This document shows, piece by piece, positions 59,163 to 64,000 of a stretch of 64,000 bases of DNA (position 1 is the stretch's first letter; every line of letters begins with the position of its first letter). The translations under genes and the position numbers were made by a program. The DNA is from Clostridia bacterium (GTDB lineage Bacteria; Bacillota; Clostridia; Lachnospirales; Lachnospiraceae): positions 1 through 64,000 of the forward strand of contig CAJTHL010000019.1 in assembly GCA_910576205.1 (NCBI GenBank), written 5' to 3'. The notes beneath the pieces are model-generated. The model worked only from the letters and a program-made list of their open reading frames with translations. It was not told the DNA's origin and searched no databases.

Positions 59163-62051
59163 TCAGGGCAGACGCCCAAATGTATAAAAATGCTGCTGCC
59201 AGTAGCTTGTGTTGATATTTGCGTAGGAGATCGGGTCCCCGCAGTGGATCATCATCCCGTTGCCCACATAGATTCCCACATGGCTTGCGCCGCTGGTATT
59301 GTAGGTGCCCTGGAAGAATATCAGGTCGCCGGGCCTTGCATCCGCGCTTGATACAGGCGTGCACACGCCTAAAAGCCCGTCCGCGGTAAGCCGTCCGAAG
59401 TTCCAGCCCACGCCGCAATGGTTGACTACCCAGGAAACATAGCCCGAACAGTCAAAGGAAGTGGAAGGACTTGCGCCTCCCCATACATACGGATAGCCTA
59501 AATACTTTTCGGCCTCCGCGAGCATAGCGGCAAACTTTTCATCCGCAAGGGCCTCCGGCGGGACGTCATAGTCAAAATAGTTCCCTCCGCCGCCTGCGCC
59601 TGCCTCCGGTAAATGCCGCTCGCTGGTATCGCCGGTATCGGCAAAATACAAAGGATTCATATACTGGCCGTCAACCAGCACCTCCAGGTGCAGGTGCGGC
59701 CCGGTGGAATTTCCGGTGCTGCCGACCTTCGCGATCACATCCCCGGCCTTTACCTCCTGTCCGGCAGATACAAGAATCTGTGAACAGTGGCCGTATTTGG
59801 TGGTAAGGGAGTGCCCCTCATAAGCCTCGCCCTCAATGGCAACACACAGGCCGTATCCGCCGGCTTCACCGGCCAGCGTGACCGTGCCGTCATGCCCGGC
59901 TAAAATCTCCGTGCCCTGGGGCATCCCGATGTCAACGCCGGTATGGTAGTTCTTTCCCCCGCTGACCGGGTGTACCCGGTAGCCGTAATAGCTGGTGACA
60001 TAGGGCAGCCAGTTCGTGCCAAATACATTTTTCACATACTGCCGGTTGCCTTTGGTCTGCAACAGAATCTCGCAGATTTCCTTCTGGTCTGCGTTCATGC
60101 GTGAGACAACCAGGTTTTCAAGCGGCACGGAAGTAAGCGTTACATTCAGGATGTGCCACTCATAAGACACTTCTTCCTCCGTTTCCTCCCCGGTCTCCGG
60201 GTCAATGCTGGTTTCTGTCCGGTAGCGGGTTTCCGTTTCTTCTGAAAAAGACAGGGAATACTGCCCGTTAAAAAGCTCCCGGAGGACGCCCTCGACCTGC
60301 GCATAGGTAAAATTCTGATAGGCAGAAGTGAGGTACCCCATCAAGACATAGGGATCGTGCTCAATGGGGCCGATATTATAGCGGTACTCGTCATAGCCGG
60401 GCCGGTCTGTTTCCACACGGTTGACCTGAATCTGCAGGTCCGTTTCCCACTCGGTATAAGCAAGCTCCGCATTGTTGATGTCCGCATCGTCCGCCAGATA
60501 GGTAGAGGCTGCAAGGCTGCCCAGCCCTCCGGCCCCCAGGTTGGAAAAGGAAGAAATCAGGGACGCGATCAGGAAAAATACCAGAAGGAGCAGGAGCACG
60601 ATCCCGCATATGACCGGGTGGCGCCTGACGGCATGGACCACGCCGGCAGCGATCTTTTCCGTAGTAACGGCGGTGTCCTTTGCACGCTTTCCCGCTTTTT
60701 TCGCTTCTCTGGCTGCTTTGGCATACTGGCGTTTTATCTTTTGTTTCTGCCACATCCGGGCAAGAAGGTTTTTCTTCAGCTCCAGGCTGTCATGCAGGGT
60801 CTGCCGGTAGGCAAGCCGGGCATTGGCCCTGGCTGATCTCTGCTGTAATTTTGCCACCCTGCGGTACGGCGCCGTCTTATGCCTGTGATATGCCATGCGC
60901 AGCCCCGATTCGCTTACAAGCTCGGTGCGGTGGGCCGCTTTAATGCCGACATTTTCATTCTCCGCCTGGTAAATCTTTTTATGGGCGTAACCCACCGCCA
61001 TATTTGCGCCGGCCTTTACCGGGCGCATCGGAACGGACCCCTTGACATGGGCCCGCTGGGATTTTACCTCCTTTTCAAATTTCAGGCGCTTTTTGGCCTT
61101 GCCCGTATCGGGATCAGAAGATGTTTCCATCCGCAGCTTACGGCGGGCAGGAAGGCGGTTTTCCGCCTGTTCCAGTTTTTCCGCTGTCCGTTCTGCTTTC
61201 CGTCTGGCCTGGGTGAGTTTCTTATCCGCTGTTTCCGGTGGGAGTTCGTCAGCGGTAAATTCCAGCTTGGAAGGCCGTTTTGGTTCTCCTTCGGCTGCCT
61301 CCGGCGGTTTCTCCTGAGGTTCCTCGGCTTTTGCCGCCTCCTGAAAATGCTGTTGGTATTTATTGCCATGCTGCCGTGTCCGGTTCCGGCGTCCTGCCTG
61401 GCCGGATTTTTCTTCCCCTTTCTGTGCCCCGGCTCCTTCCTGAAATAGTTTCCCATACCGGGAACCCGCACCTTTCGGACCGTGTTCTGCAAAAGCTGTC
61501 CGTCCGGAATTTTCCTGTCTGGAATCCGCCTCCCTGGGTTCCTCCTGCCTGAAATTCTGGTAAGCGGCATTGCGCCTCCCTGGGCTCCCCTGTCTGGAAT
61601 CCGCCTCCCTGGGTCCTTCCTGCCTGAAATTCTGGTAAGCGGCATTGCGTCTCCCTGGGCTCTCCTGGCTGAAATCCTTCTGCCTGGGTCCCTCCTGCCT
61701 AGAATCCCTGTAAGCGGCATTGCCCTGTCTCTGGCTACCCGGCCCGGTTTCCGGCACATATGGCTCTGATTCGGTTGGTTCCTGTCCGGGAAAAGCCTGG
61801 GTAGGGGAATCCTGTGCCGCCGTATCACTGTCTCCGCGTCCGGCAGATATATCTGATCCGTAAGTTTCCATCTGCACCGGCGCCGCCTGCCTGCGGTTCC
61901 TTGAAGTGCCGGAAGAAGGGGCGTCCCTTGCCCGGCGCAGGTCAAAATCCGGCTCTCCCTGCCGGGCCGCCATGCGGTCCTCCCCGTGGGAATCCCGCGC
62001 CGGCATCCGGGCGTCTTTCTGTTTCCTCTGAAAATTCCTGTCACGCGCCAT
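59163..62051 (-). CDS. M23 plus NlpC/P60 bifunctional wall hydrolase of the transfer system
   Basis: 962 residues. The first 480 are charged and disordered, with a 25-residue tandem repeat (about 105-190) and coiled coil. A membrane helix follows (VICGIVLLLLLVFFLIASLI), then a linker. Next is an M23/LytM peptidase (YHTGVDIGMP ... STGPHLHLEV) and finally an NlpC/P60 domain (SFDCSGYVSWV, SHVGIYVGNG, IHCGDP). The two enzymes cut peptidoglycan cross-links and stems for channel passage. GGAGGTG precedes the ATG at 62051. Confidence 0.92.
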   Translation of the reverse strand: MARDRNFQRKQKDARMPARDSHGEDRMAARQGEPDFDLRRARDAPSSGTSRNRRQAAPVQMETYGSDISAGRGDSDTAAQDSPTQAFPGQEPTESEPYVPETGPGSQRQGNAAYRDSRQEGPRQKDFSQESPGRRNAAYQNFRQEGPREADSRQGSPGRRNAAYQNFRQEEPREADSRQENSGRTAFAEHGPKGAGSRYGKLFQEGAGAQKGEEKSGQAGRRNRTRQHGNKYQQHFQEAAKAEEPQEKPPEAAEGEPKRPSKLEFTADELPPETADKKLTQARRKAERTAEKLEQAENRLPARRKLRMETSSDPDTGKAKKRLKFEKEVKSQRAHVKGSVPMRPVKAGANMAVGYAHKKIYQAENENVGIKAAHRTELVSESGLRMAYHRHKTAPYRRVAKLQQRSARANARLAYRQTLHDSLELKKNLLARMWQKQKIKRQYAKAAREAKKAGKRAKDTAVTTEKIAAGVVHAVRRHPVICGIVLLLLLVFFLIASLISSFSNLGAGGLGSLAASTYLADDADINNAELAYTEWETDLQIQVNRVETDRPGYDEYRYNIGPIEHDPYVLMGYLTSAYQNFTYAQVEGVLRELFNGQYSLSFSEETETRYRTETSIDPETGEETEEEVSYEWHILNVTLTSVPLENLVVSRMNADQKEICEILLQTKGNRQYVKNVFGTNWLPYVTSYYGYRVHPVSGGKNYHTGVDIGMPQGTEILAGHDGTVTLAGEAGGYGLCVAIEGEAYEGHSLTTKYGHCSQILVSAGQEVKAGDVIAKVGSTGNSTGPHLHLEVLVDGQYMNPLYFADTGDTSERHLPEAGAGGGGNYFDYDVPPEALADEKFAAMLAEAEKYLGYPYVWGGASPSTSFDCSGYVSWVVNHCGVGWNFGRLTADGLLGVCTPVSSADARPGDLIFFQGTYNTSGASHVGIYVGNGMMIHCGDPISYANINTSYWQQHFYTFGRLP
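61518..61740 (-). repeat. 75-bp coding tandem repeat in the wall hydrolase gene
   Basis: About three copies of a 25-codon unit (consensus RRNAAYQNFRQEGPREADSR plus QxSPG). The two central copies are almost identical in DNA, so copy number may vary between strains. Confidence 0.75.
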
Positions 62052-62091
62052 TGTTCTCACCTCCAATCGTTTTCAGGGTATTTTCGTTTCC

Positions 62092-64000
62092 TCATGCCTT
62101 CGTCCCCGCCACTTCATCAAGCCGGGTTGTAAGTACGCTGTACAGCAAGGTATCCTTCGGAAAATGATCGACAAAGGGGATAATCACATTCCCAAAGAAC
62201 AGAAGCCCCTCGCCGGGGCCGGAATGGGTCACATAGGAAAGCTGGTGCGGGGAAATCCCCAGCTGCTTCGCCAGAATCTGCCGGTCTCCCTGGGCCTGGT
62301 TCAGCATGTAGATAAAATCCGAGTTTTCAAAAATATTCTCGATCTCACGGGAGGCCAGCAGGTCCTTCACGTTCTGCGTCAGGCCGCTCGGTATGCCGCC
62401 CCACTTCCTGAACCGTTTCCAGATTTCCACGCTGAAACTCCCGGTCTGGCCTTTCAGAAGGAGATGGAATTCGTCAATATAGAACCAGGTCGTCTTATGC
62501 TTGGAGCGGTTGGCCGTGACACGGTTCCACACGGCATCCTGCATAATCAAAAGGCCGATCTCTTTCAGGGCCTTGCCCAGAGACTTTAACTGGAAGCAGA
62601 GTACCCGGTGGTTGTTCATATCAATGTTGGACCTATGGTTAAACACATTCAGGGAGCCATTGACGTAGATTTCCAGCGCCGTGGCGATATTCTGCGCCTC
62701 CGGCTCGGATTGTTTCAAAAGCAGCCCGTACAGGTCCCCCAGGACCGGCATATTCTCCGGGCGCGGGTCCTGCAGGTAATCCCGGTACACCAGCCTTGTG
62801 CAGCGGTCAATAATGGTCCTCTCAATCGGGGAAAGCCCCTCCTTGCCGCCGATCACCAGGTCGCACAGGGACAGGATAAAATCGCTTTTCAGCGTGATGG
62901 GGTTTTCATCATCCGAATAGTCCAGGTTAATGTCCATCGGATTGATATAGTTGGTGGAAGTCGGGGAAATGTCAATGACCTGCCCCTGGGCACCGAACTG
63001 CTGTACTAAAGGCCCGTACTCATTTTCCGGGTCTGCAATGATGATGTCATCCTCCGTTAAAAGGAACACATTGACGATCTCACGCTTTGCCGAGAAAGAC
63101 TTGCCGCTGCCCGGCGTGCCTAAGAACAGGCCGTTGGGATTCTTTAAGTTCTTGCGGTTCGCCATGATCAGGTTGTTGCTTAAAGCGTTCAGGCCATAAT
63201 AAAGCGCCTCGCCCTCCTGGAACAGCTCGCAGGTCGTGAACGGCACGAAAATGGCGGTGCTGCTGGTCGTAAGCCCCCGCTCAATCTCAACCTGGTTCAG
63301 CCCTAAGGCAAGGGAGGACATAAGGCCCTGCTCCTGCTGGAAGTCCAGACGTTTCAGGGCACAGTTATATTTCTGCGCAATGCCGGAGGCAGACAGGATG
63401 TCATTAAGCAGCTTCTGGCGTTTCGGCGCGATGTTCTCCACCAGTACCGTGACTAAAAACATCCGCTCATTCCGGCTCTGCAAATCCTGTAAGAGATTTT
63501 TTGCTTCTTCGCCATAGGTGGCAAGGTCGGTAGGTATGATGTCCATATCGTACCCTGCACGGACCGCTTTCTTCTGTTCCTCAATGGTCATTTTCTGCAG
63601 GTCGGACATCTTGCGCTTGATGTTCTTGATCGCCTGGGCCTGGTCGATGGACTGGATATGCAGGTTCACCGTCACGGCGTCGTCCAGATCAAGCAGCTCC
63701 GCCAGCAGCCGGTCCGTCAGCTCCGGCGCTAAAATCTGCAAAAAGGACGTCGCCCCGGAATGGTCGGCCACCCGGAAGGTCTTTCCGTCATTTGAGAACG
63801 ACAGGCCGGAGGGTGCGATAAAATCTTTCGTGGAAAGCCCGGTTTTCGGCAGGTCCGCCCAGGTGAAATGAAACTTTTCCTGCCCGTCCGGGTGGAGCTG
63901 GCTGTGAAGGAGCTCCAGGCGTTCCAGCCCGTTAAGCGGCCTTGCCTGGGCTCCCAGGGCCTTGAAATTCGCCAGCACGTCAGCCTCGATCCGCTCCAGG
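62092..64000 (-). CDS. VirB4-family conjugation ATPase (element B), 5' end outside the window
   Basis: At least 636 residues. The frame is open at the window edge (LERIEADVLANF continues upstream). The Walker A is GTPGSGKSFSAKREI, the Walker B TTWFYIDEFHLLL, and the Q-loop-like block GLTQNVKDLLAS. It energises the mating channel. It is the Tn1549-type VirB4 and is unlike the one at 7171. It lies just upstream of the wall hydrolase, as usual. Confidence 0.9.
   Translation of the reverse strand, partial: LERIEADVLANFKALGAQARPLNGLERLELLHSQLHPDGQEKFHFTWADLPKTGLSTKDFIAPSGLSFSNDGKTFRVADHSGATSFLQILAPELTDRLLAELLDLDDAVTVNLHIQSIDQAQAIKNIKRKMSDLQKMTIEEQKKAVRAGYDMDIIPTDLATYGEEAKNLLQDLQSRNERMFLVTVLVENIAPKRQKLLNDILSASGIAQKYNCALKRLDFQQEQGLMSSLALGLNQVEIERGLTTSSTAIFVPFTTCELFQEGEALYYGLNALSNNLIMANRKNLKNPNGLFLGTPGSGKSFSAKREIVNVFLLTEDDIIIADPENEYGPLVQQFGAQGQVIDISPTSTNYINPMDINLDYSDDENPITLKSDFILSLCDLVIGGKEGLSPIERTIIDRCTRLVYRDYLQDPRPENMPVLGDLYGLLLKQSEPEAQNIATALEIYVNGSLNVFNHRSNIDMNNHRVLCFQLKSLGKALKEIGLLIMQDAVWNRVTANRSKHKTTWFYIDEFHLLLKGQTGSFSVEIWKRFRKWGGIPSGLTQNVKDLLASREIENIFENSDFIYMLNQAQGDRQILAKQLGISPHQLSYVTHSGPGEGLLFFGNVIIPFVDHFPKDTLLYSVLTTRLDEVAGTKA

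Overview
The window reads as accessory DNA from a gut-type Clostridia (Lachnospiraceae or Ruminococcaceae-like Firmicutes). The reasons are strong AGGAGG ribosome-binding sites with many TTG and GTG starts, Tn4451/TnpX-type large serine recombinases with TnpW and TnpV partners, and conjugation genes of the Tn1549/CTn type (VirB4, M23-NlpC/P60 hydrolase, DUF4315, DUF4366, SpaA-like adhesin with class B sortase, TopB, cysteine-rich VLP, CD1845, MobC, relaxase). Nearly everything is mobile-element DNA. No tRNA, rRNA or CRISPR array was seen.

Layout. (1) 1-961: the 3' part of an IS3-family insertion sequence. (2) 952-9336, minus strand: element A, an older conjugative element fragment. It has small RHH, DUF6103 and DUF6809-like proteins, an NlpC/P60 hydrolase, an amidoligase plus gamma-glutamylcyclotransferase pair, a VirB4 ATPase and the 3' stump of a fic gene. 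(3) From about 9330 to beyond 64000: element B, whose TnpX-like recombinase end sits inside that fic gene. Its integration end (9319-13997) holds the recombinase, TnpW, a metallophosphoesterase, a hairpin-rich region and a sigma-like factor coupled to a small membrane protein. Its cargo (13725-28761) holds a winged-helix protein, a cyclopropane fatty acid synthase with an AraC regulator, FeoA-FeoB with a Cys-rich partner, a MATE pump, copper (CsoR/CopA) and cadmium/zinc (HMA protein/CadA-like/ArsR) handling, a nitroreductase with HxlR, and a PEBP-like protein. (4) 28931-31362: an AT-rich two-gene island, DUF2971 plus an AbiJ-like protein with a Vsr/DUF559-type nuclease end, which is a candidate phage-defence module. 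(5) 31611-64000: the transfer backbone of element B, all minus strand except one XRE regulator.

A second element, about 9.5 kb (33371-42872), is nested inside the backbone. It carries tnpV, a TetR-regulated MFS efflux pump, a KTR protein, an XRE regulator, a sigma-like factor, a DUF6194-like protein, mobC, a relaxase, tnpW and a tnpX-type recombinase. Its ends are visible: 26-bp imperfect terminal inverted repeats, with a CCAT sequence at both junctions. It splits a DUF3849-type gene, and joining the two halves at the junction restores the reading frame exactly. The window is therefore a three-level nest: an integrative mobilizable element inside a conjugative element inside the remains of another.

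How the genes work together. Element B encodes DNA processing (MobC, relaxase, TopB), a VirB4-powered mating channel, wall hydrolysis (M23 plus NlpC/P60), and a surface adhesin fused to its own class B sortase. It also encodes nucleotide supply (dUTPase, ThyX, DUF1599-like). The metal, membrane-lipid and efflux genes are fitness cargo.
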